A stretch of 34,173 nt of DNA from Pedosphaera sp. (GTDB lineage: Bacteria; Verrucomicrobiota; Verrucomicrobiia; Limisphaerales; SXQI01): the NCBI GenBank assembly GCA_025359965.1, contig JANYDC010000118.1, positions 1 to 34,173 on the forward strand. Direction: 5' to 3'. The translations under genes were made by a program, and so were the position numbers. The notes under the pieces were generated by a model. The model had not been told where the DNA came from and did not search any database. It worked only from the letters and a program-made list of their open reading frames with translations. Positions 25,980 through 33,634 of the stretch are shown piece after piece (the first letter of the stretch is position 1; every line of letters begins with the position of its first letter).

Positions 25980-26414
25980 TCAGCGCGACTTCAAGAGATC
26001 GCGAATCTCGACGAGCAATTTTTCCTGGGCAGTCGGCGCGGGAGGTGCGGGCGGCGCGGGAGGAGGCTGGTTTTCCATGCGCTTTTTCACGGTGTTCATG
26101 GCCTTGATGATGAGGAACACGCAGAAGGCCACGATCACGAACTGGATCAGGTTATTGAGAAACTGTCCATAGGCCATGTAAGGGGCACTGGCTTCCTTGG
26201 CAGCTTTGAGGTTGGCGTAGGTTTTTCCGTCCAGCGCGATAAACAATTCCTTGAAATCGACGCCGCTCAGCAGCTTTCCAACAGGGGGCATAATCATGTC
26301 GTCCACCATGGAGCTGACAATCTTGCCAAATGCACCGCCGATGATGATACCGACCGCGAGGTCGATGACATTGCCACGCATGGCAAAATCACGAAATTCT
26401 TTAGCTAAAGACAT
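25980..26414 (-). CDS. mscL: Large-conductance mechanosensitive channel
   Basis: This is a 144-residue inner-membrane channel that opens on membrane stretch to release solutes during osmotic downshock. The MscL pattern is clear: [28 protein letters not shown] (N-helix and TM1), the periplasmic loop with [37 protein letters not shown] (TM2), and the C-terminal helix [14 protein letters not shown] proline-alanine stretch (about 115-127, [13 protein letters not shown]) separates TM2 from the final helical bundle. Length is normal. It has its own terminator and faces no obvious partner gene. Confidence 0.97.
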   Translation of the reverse strand: MSLAKEFRDFAMRGNVIDLAVGIIIGGAFGKIVSSMVDDMIMPPVGKLLSGVDFKELFIALDGKTYANLKAAKEASAPYMAYGQFLNNLIQFVIVAFCVFLIIKAMNTVKKRMENQPPPAPPAPPAPTAQEKLLVEIRDLLKSR

Positions 26415-26455
26415 AGGGTTTTAAGTTGGGGTTCGGGGTTTCGAGTGGAGGGGAA

Positions 26456-26483
26456 TTCCCCGGGCCGAGTTCAGCCCGGGGAA
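26456..26483 (-). terminator. Strong hairpin after the DUF481 gene
   Basis: TTCCCCGGGC at 26456-26465 and GCCCGGGGAA at 26474-26483 form a perfect 10-bp stem with an 8-nt loop, 22 nt downstream of the DUF481 stop. The T tract on the minus-strand side is poor, so it may act as a pause or 3'-end stabiliser instead of a full terminator. Confidence 0.6.
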
Positions 26484-26504
26484 CGGTGTGCCGCTGCAGC
26501 GGAA

Positions 26505-27239
26505 CTAGAATTTGTAGCCAAGGCCGGCCACAAGTTTGACATCGTTCTTCTCGCGGTTTGCGGCTGGTTTGCTGCGGAAGGTGTCGAGTAGATAGGTCTC
26601 CAGGCTCACAGCCTTGGTGATTTCGGTTGAAACACCAACTTTGAAATTGAACACGTAGTCACCAAAATCCTCCACCCGGGGCTGGAAATCAGCCGACTGG
26701 TAGATGCGTGCACGCTCGTTGATCTGCCAGTTGTAATCCTCAGCGAATCGAAGGGTCATGTAAGTGCTTTTCTCGCCGCCCAATTTTTCAAAAACAAGGC
26801 CGGGGCCGAATTCTCCGCGAAGCTGCATCTCTTTGTTTTTGATGAAGTAGTAACCAGCACCGGGTGAGAGGGTGACGCGGTAATCAATATCGGCAATGGC
26901 ATCATGGAGAAAATCGGCGCGGAAGTAACCAAACAAACGTTCTGAGAACAGGCGGTTGTATTGGCCGAAAGCCCCGGCTGAACCGACATTCTGAGCTCCG
27001 TTATTCTCTCCATAGCTGCCGTCCGCCCCGAGGCTGATTTCGTTCATCTGCCATTTGCGCTCGCTGAGGATCTGGGCTGTGGCAAGAATGGTGTCGCTGT
27101 TACCTTTTTGCAGGGTGAGTCCGGCGGTGGCTTTGGATTTCCAACGGACGTCTTCGGCCGGCTTGTCCTCTGCGACAGCCAGGTTCATCCCGATGGTACC
27201 AAGGGCTAGGGCAATCAATCCAGTAGTGGATTTGTTCAT
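26505..27239 (-). CDS. DUF481 outer-membrane beta-barrel protein
   Basis: This is a 244-residue exported protein. The signal peptide is MNKSTTGLIALALGTIGMNL with cleavage near AVAED. The mature part matches DUF481 (YdiY-like, salt-stress-associated outer-membrane barrel): WKSKATAGLTLQKGNSDT at the start, alternating beta strands with YGENNGAQNVGSAGAFGQYN, YFRADFLHDAIADIDYRVTLSPGAGYYF, and a C-terminal strand ending in LGYKF (terminal aromatic residue, the usual barrel assembly signal). Function is unknown in the family. It lies 49 nt after the lipoprotein gene and is probably co-transcribed with it. Confidence 0.88.
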   Translation of the reverse strand: MNKSTTGLIALALGTIGMNLAVAEDKPAEDVRWKSKATAGLTLQKGNSDTILATAQILSERKWQMNEISLGADGSYGENNGAQNVGSAGAFGQYNRLFSERLFGYFRADFLHDAIADIDYRVTLSPGAGYYFIKNKEMQLRGEFGPGLVFEKLGGEKSTYMTLRFAEDYNWQINERARIYQSADFQPRVEDFGDYVFNFKVGVSTEITKAVSLETYLLDTFRSKPAANREKNDVKLVAGLGYKF

Positions 27240-27288
27240 GTGTATGAGGGTGTTGTGTTTTACTGCGTTGGGAACAGAAAAAGGGAAA

Positions 27289-27741
27289 TTATTTCTTGGA
27301 ATCCAACAAGCCGCCGAGAGCTTTCGTCCCCTCTCCGGTCAGCTTTTTTACGCTCTCCATGGCTTTGTCCACCTGGACTTTAAGCTGGTCAACCATCTGT
27401 TTTTGCTCTGGGGTAAGTTGCAAGTTGCGGAGTTTCTCCAAAACGCCGTTGGCGTCGGTGAATTTCGACTCAGCCACGTAGCTTTTGGCTTGGTCGATCA
27501 GTTTTTGCCCCTCATTTTTGACAGCTTCCACGGCCTTGGTGGATTCCTTAACTACAGTATCCGCAACCTTGGAGGCTTCCGTCTTGACGGTTTCAGCAGC
27601 TTGTTTCAACTCCGATTTTGCGGCAGGGGCGGAACCATCCACAACGGGAGCGTTACCGTTGTCAGTCGCCGTTGGAGACTTGCCACAGGCAGATGCCAAG
27701 ACTAATACCAAAGAAAGAAAGGGAATGAGTGAAAGTTTCAT
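27289..27741 (-). CDS. Ala/Lys-rich lipoprotein with amphipathic helices
   Basis: This is a 150-residue protein from ATG 27741 (a TTG lies one codon upstream, at 27744). Its signal peptide ends in a lipobox-like LASAC, with the cysteine near position 19, suggesting a lipid anchor. The mature part is almost entirely helical and rich in Ala, Lys, Val and Glu, with irregular 11-residue periodicity (AAETVKTEASKVADTVVKES and VEAVKNEGQKLIDQAKSY), like LEA-type or apolipophorin-like stress proteins. The C-terminal half resembles a coiled coil. I do not recognise a named family. It precedes the DUF481 gene on the same strand, so both may serve the envelope. Confidence 0.7.
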   Translation of the reverse strand: MKLSLIPFLSLVLVLASACGKSPTATDNGNAPVVDGSAPAAKSELKQAAETVKTEASKVADTVVKESTKAVEAVKNEGQKLIDQAKSYVAESKFTDANGVLEKLRNLQLTPEQKQMVDQLKVQVDKAMESVKKLTGEGTKALGGLLDSKK

Positions 27742-27903
27742 CAATTAATTCAATTTTAAAGTTTGTAACTATCAACATTCGAAGATCAATCAGTCAATCC
27801 TCAAACTTTATTTAGAGCGGTGGTGGCATTCTGGACCCATTTTTATTTCAATCAACGCAAAAACTGCTTCACACCCCCACTCTGCCACGTTACAAAGCAA
27901 AGG

Positions 27904-29214
27904 ATGCATCCATCTTTGAATCGATGGCTCAGGAATATCCTGGCCGGAGCCGCGCTATTAACCGCCTTCCAAACCCTGGCTGAAGTGGAATCAGGGTTCA
28001 AACCGCTGTTCAACGGCAAGTCACTTGACGGTTGGACCACTGTGGGAAAAGTGGGCGACGGCTATCAGGTTGAGAACAACATGATTGTCTGCCCCAAGAA
28101 AGGCGGAGGGAATTTACTGACCGAGAAGGAGTATGCGAACTTCATCCTCAGGCTGGAATTCCGGCTTGAGCCTGGATCGAACAATGGCGTGGGCATTCGC
28201 GCTCCTTTATCAGGTGATATCGCCTACACGGGCATGGAAATTCAAGTCCTTGACGACACGGCGGAAATCTACAAGGACATCAAACCCTGGCAACATCATG
28301 GATCGATCTACAATGTGGTCGCAGCCAAACCCGGCCACCTGAAGCCCGTCGGCGAATGGAACACCGAGGAGATTGTGGCGGAGGGCCGGCATATCAAGAT
28401 CACTCTTAACGGCCAAGTCATCGTCAACACGCATCTAAACGACGTGAAGGACATCGAGACTCTGCAAAAGCACCCCGGTCTGTTGCGCGAGCGCGGACAT
28501 ATCGGATTTCTCGGGCACGATGCCTATGCAGCATTTCGCAATATTCGCATCAAGGAACTGGCGGAGGATCAAAGGAAAGACAACGTGCCCCCGGCAGGGT
28601 TCAAGGCATTGTTCGATGGCAAGACCCTCAATAATTGGAAAGGGCTTGTTGCCGATCCCATCAAGCGAGCCAAGATGACTCCTGAACAACTTGCTGCCGA
28701 ACAGGTGAAAGCAGACGAAAAAATGCGTGCCCATTGGCATGCAAATGAAGGAGAACTGCAATTCGACGGCAAGGGAGACAACCTTTGCACGGCGGAGGAT
28801 TATGGCGATTACGAGTTGTACGTTGATTGGAAAATCACGGACAAGGGCGACAGCGGAATTTACCTCCGGGGCAGTCCGCAGGTCCAGATTTGGGACCGCG
28901 CTGACACCGGACCGAACCCCAAGGCGTTGGGGTCAGGCGGTTTGTACAACAATCAGAAAAACCCGAGTGAACCATTGATCAATGCTGATGCGTCAGTCGG
29001 CAAGTGGAACACTTTCCGAATTCTCATGATGGGTAATCGAGTCACGGTTTTTTTGAACGGTCAGATGGTCGTGAACGACACGGTGCTGGAAAATTACTGG
29101 GACCGTTCACAGCCGATATTCCCCAGCGGCTCCATCGAACTGCAAAACCACGGTAATTTCCTGTGGTTCAAAAATGTCTACGTCCGGCCCCTCAGTCCGC
29201 TCGCAAAGAAATAA
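27904..29214 (+). CDS. Secreted protein with two DUF1080 domains
   Basis: Starting at ATG 27904 gives 436 residues beginning MHPSLNRWLRNILAGAALL, a credible signal peptide (cleavage near TLAE). An upstream frame could extend to 27820 but would bury this signal. Domain 1 (about 30-215) has PLFNGKSLDGWTTVGK, NFILRLEFRLEPGSNNGVGIRAP, and GMEIQVLDDTAEIYKDIKPWQHHGSIY; domain 2 (about 228-430) has ALFDGKTLNNWKGL, YELYVDWKITDKGDSGIYLRG, and GSIELQNHGNFLWFKNVYV. Both are complete PF06439 folds. Such two-domain forms are frequent in Verrucomicrobia and Planctomycetes and are thought to act on extracellular sugars. It is on its own between convergent and divergent neighbours. Confidence 0.92.
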   Translation: MHPSLNRWLRNILAGAALLTAFQTLAEVESGFKPLFNGKSLDGWTTVGKVGDGYQVENNMIVCPKKGGGNLLTEKEYANFILRLEFRLEPGSNNGVGIRAPLSGDIAYTGMEIQVLDDTAEIYKDIKPWQHHGSIYNVVAAKPGHLKPVGEWNTEEIVAEGRHIKITLNGQVIVNTHLNDVKDIETLQKHPGLLRERGHIGFLGHDAYAAFRNIRIKELAEDQRKDNVPPAGFKALFDGKTLNNWKGLVADPIKRAKMTPEQLAAEQVKADEKMRAHWHANEGELQFDGKGDNLCTAEDYGDYELYVDWKITDKGDSGIYLRGSPQVQIWDRADTGPNPKALGSGGLYNNQKNPSEPLINADASVGKWNTFRILMMGNRVTVFLNGQMVVNDTVLENYWDRSQPIFPSGSIELQNHGNFLWFKNVYVRPLSPLAKK

Positions 29215-29222
29215 GCTCGCCT

Positions 29223-29966
29223 CTATTTTGGCGGGTCGTTGATCTCCAAATCGAGTTCAAGACGTGTACGGGAATCAGTTTGCTCGTTCAGCATCTCGAT
29301 TTCCTTCAACCGCCAGCGACCTTCATCGCGCCCCACTTTGGTGACGGAAAACGATTTAAGCAGCCGGTTCGCCGAGTCATAGGCCTCAGCGCGAACCGGC
29401 TGTTTATTTTCCAGATCGATCCAGGACAGGACGCGGGAATAGGTTCCAGCGGGATCGGGGTTGCGTGATTCGACAACGCGGCAGCTCCGGCCTTTACGCA
29501 TTTCGGAGCGGAGAAAAACGGGTTGGGGCCAATGGAAAAAATCCAGACCCAAATCGCCCGGAGCAAAATCAGTCCCGGCAAAAGGCGCAAAAAGATTGGT
29601 CAGCGGCACATTCTTAAAAGGTATTTCAGCGCCTAAGGATTTAAATAATTGATATTCGTTGGTTCGACCGGCCTGGTGCCCGACGATAAGCCGGGCGGCA
29701 AGGATCCCTTCGACCGGCTGGGTTTCCCATGTGTCTGACCAGCCTGCGGAGGTCGACTCCGTGATGAGTTTGATAGGGATCTCGGAACGTTGATTACTAG
29801 GCTGGCGTATTTTGAAAACACCGTAAATCGCTGTGCGGGCCGCCGGGGCGCGACCACTGATGTCTGACATCCATTCGGTGGCATCCCGATCAGAGTCAGA
29901 CGCCTTCATCCGCGTGGCGCCGCATCCTAAAATGAAGAGGCAAAGGACGGTCGAATGGAGTGTCAT
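29223..29966 (-). CDS. LolA-like outer-membrane lipoprotein-sorting family protein
   Basis: This is a 247-residue exported protein. The short N-terminus MTLHSTVLCLFILGCGATRM fits a lipoprotein signal with lipobox ILGC. The C-terminal half has the LolA/LolB-like half-barrel pattern: WPQPVFLRSEMRKGRSCRVVE, YSRVLSWIDLENKQPVRAEA, YDSANRLLKSFSVTKVGRDEGRWRLKEIEM, and RTRLELDLEI. Relatives belong to the PF17131-type family; activity is unknown, probably lipid or lipoprotein handling in the envelope. Its start overlaps the lon stop by 4 nt (ATGA), so translation is coupled to lon. Confidence 0.75.
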   Translation of the reverse strand: MTLHSTVLCLFILGCGATRMKASDSDRDATEWMSDISGRAPAARTAIYGVFKIRQPSNQRSEIPIKLITESTSAGWSDTWETQPVEGILAARLIVGHQAGRTNEYQLFKSLGAEIPFKNVPLTNLFAPFAGTDFAPGDLGLDFFHWPQPVFLRSEMRKGRSCRVVESRNPDPAGTYSRVLSWIDLENKQPVRAEAYDSANRLLKSFSVTKVGRDEGRWRLKEIEMLNEQTDSRTRLELDLEINDPPK

Positions 29967-32356
29967 TTGGATTTCAACGCCAAAGGCAGGACTTCCGACA
30001 GATGATGGACAAAATGGACTTTCATGCGGTCACGGACTTCCAGAGGAACTTCCAGCCAATCGCGTTCATTGTCTCGTGGCAGAATCAATTGTTTGATTCC
30101 TGAACGGGCGGCTGCCAGAACCTTTTCCTTTATACCACCCACTGGCATGACGCGACCTCGCAAACTGACCTCACCCGTCATGGCAAGCTCCGAACGCACG
30201 AGCTTTTTACTCAGTAAGGATGCGAGCGCCACAGTGAGAGCCACCCCTGCGCTTGGCCCATCCTTGGGAGTGGCTCCGGAGGGCACATGAACGTGGATGT
30301 CGCTTTTATCGTAATCGGTCATGTCCAAGTGGAGAAGTTCGGCATGGCTGCGCAGGTAACTCAAGGCAGTCTGTGCGCTTTCTTTCATTACTTCGCCAAG
30401 CGAACCCGTGAGGATCAAGCGTCCCGCGCCCGGCATGCGAGAGGCCTCAACGAACAAAATCTCGCCTCCCACGGGTGTCCATGCCAGACCGATGGCAATG
30501 CCGATATCCGTGATGGTTTCGGCATCTTCAGAGTGAAACTTTGCTGTTCCCAAGTAATCATTGAGCTGTTCCGGCCCAATGAGAATGGGGCCCACATTGC
30601 CTCCGCGTGTGACGATCCGGCGAGCGGCTTTTCGCACCAATGAAGCTATTTCACGATCCAAATTTCGCACACCGGCCTCTCTGGTGTAGCCTGAGATTAT
30701 TTTCCGCAAAGTGGTGTCGGGGATCTTAACCAGCTTTCGTTTGACGCCATGCTCATCCAACTGCCTTGGAAGGAGATGCAAACGGGCTATCTGGACTTTC
30801 TCTGCTGAAGTGTAGCTGGGCAATTCAATAATCTCCAGTCGATCGCGCAAGGCGGGTTGAACTGGTTCAAGCCAGTTGGCGGTGGTGAGGAATAAAACCC
30901 GGGAAAGATCGAAAGGAAGGTCCAGATAATTATCGGTGAAAGTACTGTTTTGGTGGGGGTCAAGAACCTCCAAAAGAGCACTGGCGGGATCACCTCGAAA
31001 ATCCGAGCCTACTTTGTCAATTTCATCGAGAAGGATGACGGGGTTGTTGGTCTCGGCACGGCGCAGGCTTTGAATGATCCGGCCAGGCAACGCGCCAACG
31101 TACGTGCGGCGATGGCCGCGAATCTCAGCCTCATCCCGCATTCCCCCCAAGGCAATACGAATAAATTTCCGTCCCAGAGCCTCGGCAATGCTTCGGCCCA
31201 ACGAAGTCTTACCCACGCCAGGGGGGCCAACCAAGCAAAGGATTGGTCCTTTAAACTGCTTGCGCAGCTTAATAACCGCCAGAAATTCAAGGAGGCGTTC
31301 CTTGACCTTTTGGAGGCCAAAGTGTTGATCATCAAGAATTTTTGAAGCCACATCCAAGTCCAACTTATCCTCTGAACTGACTGTCCAAGGGAGTGATGTG
31401 AGCCAGTCCAAATAATTGCGGGAAACGGTAAACTCGGCTGAGGAGGGAGGGATTTGTTCAAGTCTGGATAATTCTTTAAGGGCGACATCCTTGGCCTCAG
31501 GCGGCATACCCGCTGACTCAATGCGCGCCTTCCAATCATCCAATTGAGCGCGATGCCCCTCGTCCTCGCCTAATTCCTTCTGAATGGCCCGCATCTGCTC
31601 GCGAAGGAAGAAATCGCGTTGACTCTTGGTCATAGAAGAAGCGACTTCCTTTTGTATTTTTGAGCCAAGAGTCAGCAATTCATGCTCACGATTCATCATG
31701 GGCAACAGGCGCGTGAGCCTTTCCTGAACTTTTGTCACCTCAAGTAATCCCTGCCGGTCGGCCAAGCTGAGATTAAGGTTGGCGGCAATCAGGTCCGACA
31801 ACTTGCCGGGATCCTCCGTATTAAGAGCCGCAAGCTTGACTTGCTCAGCCAAAGCCGGGGAAAGGACGATAATCTCTTGAAAACGGGCATTCGCGTTGCG
31901 GGCCAAAGCGGTCAGTTCATTTGATCCCTCAAGCTCATCCCGCAAAACTTCGACCTTGGCTTTGAGATACGGCTCCCTGCCGATGTATTCCACCACACGA
32001 AAACGCCACAACCCATCAATCAGTATGCGCATGGTGTTGTCGGGAAATTTCAGCATCCGCTGAATGCGTGCAACACAACCGTACCCATGCAGATCCTCTG
32101 GAGCGGGATCAACCGTTTCTGGCTTACGCTGGAGAATCAGCCCGACCATCCTTTCGCCAGCCACAGCCTCATCCACCAATTTGATAGACGGAGAAGACTC
32201 TACGACCAAGGGCACATTCATGCCCGGAAAAATCACAATGTCAGAAAGGCCAAGAATCGGAAGAATCTCGGGCAAAGAGGGAGGGGTGGCGCGCGAAGTA
32301 GATGAATCCCCTCGCACACCTGAAATGCTGATTACCTCTGTGTCCGGATTACCCAT
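29963..32356 (-). CDS. lon: ATP-dependent Lon protease
   Basis: This is a 797-residue LonA-type protease that degrades damaged and regulatory proteins. In order: N-terminal LON substrate domain (about 27-225), helical linker (QRDFFLREQMRAIQKELGED), AAA+ module with Walker A GPPGVGKTSLGRSIA and Walker B PVILLDEIDKVG, and the C-terminal peptidase with the catalytic Ser in DGPSAGVALT and the Lys in GGIKEKVLAA. All residues are intact. The start at 32356 has AAGGAAAG about 7 nt upstream, one of few good Shine-Dalgarno sequences here. It lies 51 nt after hsp20, consistent with a heat/proteotoxic stress operon. Confidence 0.97.
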   Translation of the reverse strand: MGNPDTEVISISGVRGDSSTSRATPPSLPEILPILGLSDIVIFPGMNVPLVVESSPSIKLVDEAVAGERMVGLILQRKPETVDPAPEDLHGYGCVARIQRMLKFPDNTMRILIDGLWRFRVVEYIGREPYLKAKVEVLRDELEGSNELTALARNANARFQEIIVLSPALAEQVKLAALNTEDPGKLSDLIAANLNLSLADRQGLLEVTKVQERLTRLLPMMNREHELLTLGSKIQKEVASSMTKSQRDFFLREQMRAIQKELGEDEGHRAQLDDWKARIESAGMPPEAKDVALKELSRLEQIPPSSAEFTVSRNYLDWLTSLPWTVSSEDKLDLDVASKILDDQHFGLQKVKERLLEFLAVIKLRKQFKGPILCLVGPPGVGKTSLGRSIAEALGRKFIRIALGGMRDEAEIRGHRRTYVGALPGRIIQSLRRAETNNPVILLDEIDKVGSDFRGDPASALLEVLDPHQNSTFTDNYLDLPFDLSRVLFLTTANWLEPVQPALRDRLEIIELPSYTSAEKVQIARLHLLPRQLDEHGVKRKLVKIPDTTLRKIISGYTREAGVRNLDREIASLVRKAARRIVTRGGNVGPILIGPEQLNDYLGTAKFHSEDAETITDIGIAIGLAWTPVGGEILFVEASRMPGAGRLILTGSLGEVMKESAQTALSYLRSHAELLHLDMTDYDKSDIHVHVPSGATPKDGPSAGVALTVALASLLSKKLVRSELAMTGEVSLRGRVMPVGGIKEKVLAAARSGIKQLILPRDNERDWLEVPLEVRDRMKVHFVHHLSEVLPLALKSK

Positions 32357-32407
32357 GCAATCTTTCCTTGATTAGCCAAAACCTTAACGGCCGACCGGCC
32401 TGAGCCC

Positions 32408-32773
32408 CTACCTGATTTCCGCGGAGGCATGAGGGACATCAATACGAAGAAAACCGTTTTGGTAGGAAGCAGTCGCGAGAGGCAATGCATATCCTGGGGG
32501 AAGCTCAATCACGCTTTCAAAATGCCCGTAACTTATTTCCATTACCAAAAAACGGCAGCCTGGACTGCGGCAACCGTCTGGGCGATGGCCGGATATTCGA
32601 ACTCGATTTTCCTCAATGGAAAGCTCGAGCTCCTCCTTTTTCATACCGGAAATCTCGACTTTAATAACCAAGCCGCCCGCAACTTCGTAGACATCGGTGT
32701 TGGGCGACCATGTGGCGCCTGCCGTGTTTTGAGGAGGCTGCGGGACTTTGATGAACTTGGGCGCTGTTTTCAC
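32408..32773 (-). CDS. Small heat-shock protein (Hsp20/alpha-crystallin)
   Basis: This is a 121-residue chaperone that holds unfolding proteins until refolding or degradation. The alpha-crystallin domain spans about 24-115: TDVYEVAGGLVIKVEISGMKKEEL, NRVRISGHRP, FESVIELPPGYAL, and NGFLRIDVPH. The N-terminal arm is short (about 23 residues) and the C-terminal I-x-I motif is missing (ends ASAEIR). A Cys-containing loop (DGCRSPGCRF) is unusual. GTG start at 32773. It sits between the small membrane protein (22 nt upstream) and lon, a logical partner for substrate hand-over. Confidence 0.93.
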   Translation of the reverse strand: MKTAPKFIKVPQPPQNTAGATWSPNTDVYEVAGGLVIKVEISGMKKEELELSIEENRVRISGHRPDGCRSPGCRFLVMEISYGHFESVIELPPGYALPLATASYQNGFLRIDVPHASAEIR

Positions 32774-32795
32774 AAATCAAAACAAAACTGAGGAT

Positions 32796-33005
32796 TCAGG
32801 ATTTAGTGCGGAGAATGATCTCAGAAGGTTTTCCCTTCCGTGCTCGAAAAATGATCGATTGTGGTGTTGTCACATTGCTCTTAGCAGAACAACCGCAGTG
32901 AGTTTCGCGCTGAAAGTTGAAGCGTGGACGACGTAGACGAGGCCAGACAAAGAATCCAGCGGTCACCAGAACGATCAATAGAGCCAGAGGCTGCTGCCAA
33001 TCCAT
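32796..33005 (-). CDS. Small single-helix membrane protein with Cys motif
   Basis: This is a 69-residue protein with one membrane helix at about 7-23 (PLALLIVLVTAGFFVWP), a basic segment RLRRPRF, and then HCGCSAK, followed by a basic tail (IIFRARKGKPSEIIL). The arrangement of a short helix, basic stretch and CGC motif resembles the FeoB-associated Cys-rich membrane protein family, but there is no feoA or feoB gene here. The Cys pair could bind metal. Being the first gene of the hsp20-lon run makes a real gene likely despite its size. Function unknown. Confidence 0.6.
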   Translation of the reverse strand: MDWQQPLALLIVLVTAGFFVWPRLRRPRFNFQRETHCGCSAKSNVTTPQSIIFRARKGKPSEIILRTKS

Positions 33006-33081
33006 ACGGTAAACGTACTACTTTGTCATCGAAGCGCAACGAAAGGTTGGTCAGAAACTGAGACAAGCGCTCTAAAAGGGT

Positions 33082-33113
33082 AAAAAAAAACGCGGAACCC
33101 GAAGGCTCCGCGT
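33082..33113 (-). terminator. UUCG-capped terminator of precursor A
   Basis: On the minus strand ACGCGGAGCC pairs with GGTTCCGCGT around a TTCG loop (one G-U pair), giving a 10-bp stem with a cUUCGg tetraloop, followed by nine T residues. It begins 16 nt after the stop codon of the 33129-33434 gene. The 24-nt stem-loop is identical to that at 33587-33618. Confidence 0.93.
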
Positions 33114-33128
33114 CGTGAAAAGAACGGA

Positions 33129-33434
33129 TTAAATAGTGAACGAAGTACCGAGGGTAGGGGTGTAAGAACCACCCTTGCCTGCTGCGCCACCCTGAATGTT
33201 CGCCAAGGCAGTGGCAAAATTATCACCACCAGGAGCTGCGGCAATGGCACCAGCAACTGCTGTTTGAGCGTCGATCAAGGACAATGAGGCGCTGGCTTGG
33301 AAAAAAGCAACAGCGTCGCCGCCAGCAGCAGCCAAATAAACGATGTCGTTGGATCCGCCGCCTGTGCCGTACTGGGTCAAGTTTTCAACCGTGCCGAATT
33401 CGGTAACTTTGGGGGATGTATACAGTTTCTTCAT
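33129..33434 (-). CDS. Lasso-type-leader RiPP-like precursor A
   Basis: This is a 101-residue protein. Its N-terminus has Y5-x2-P8 ... G14-x4-L19-T20, which is the leader signature recognised by the RRE protein in lasso peptide pathways (Y-x2-P-x5-G-x4-LT). After T20 come Q21, Y22, G23 and the glycine-rich stretch TGGGSND (24-30). Asp30 is residue 9 from Y22 or 8 from G23, the spacing used for lasso rings. The remaining 70 residues are Ala/Gly-rich with GG pairs at 38-39, 69-70 and 82-83, far longer than known lasso cores. It thus fits the loosely defined group of 'lasso RiPP family leader' proteins whose product is unknown. No Shine-Dalgarno sequence; ATG preceded by AATAAAAAT. Own promoter and terminator. 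Confidence 0.8.
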   Translation of the reverse strand: MKKLYTSPKVTEFGTVENLTQYGTGGGSNDIVYLAAAGGDAVAFFQASASLSLIDAQTAVAGAIAAAPGGDNFATALANIQGGAAGKGGSYTPTLGTSFTI

Positions 33435-33470
33435 ATTTTTATTGTTGTCGTAGTTAAACTAACCGAGATC

Positions 33471-33499
33471 AAATTAAGGAGAGGGCCAAAATACGTCAA
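33471..33499 (-). promoter_or_regulatory. Sigma-70-type promoter of precursor A
   Basis: TTGACG (33499-33494) and TAATTT (33476-33471) are separated by exactly 17 bp on the minus strand. The -10 element lies 36 nt before the ATG at 33434, leaving a short 5' leader. Good consensus match to housekeeping sigma. Confidence 0.65.
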
Positions 33500-33586
33500 A
33501 TCTTTTTTTACAAATACTTGAGTGAAGCCATAATTGAAATAACCACACATAACCCTCTGCACAATAAGCCGTTCAACCGAAATCTC

Positions 33587-33618
33587 AAAAAAAAACGCGG
33601 AACCCGAAGGCTCCGCGT
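33587..33618 (-). terminator. UUCG-capped terminator of precursor B
   Basis: This is an exact copy of the stem-loop at 33090-33113 (ACGCGGAGCC, loop TTCG), followed by nine T residues on the minus strand. It begins 16 nt after the 33635-33940 stop codon. Identity of this non-coding part to the neighbour shows the duplication included the terminator. Confidence 0.93.
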
Positions 33619-33634
33619 TGTGAAAAAGAACAGC

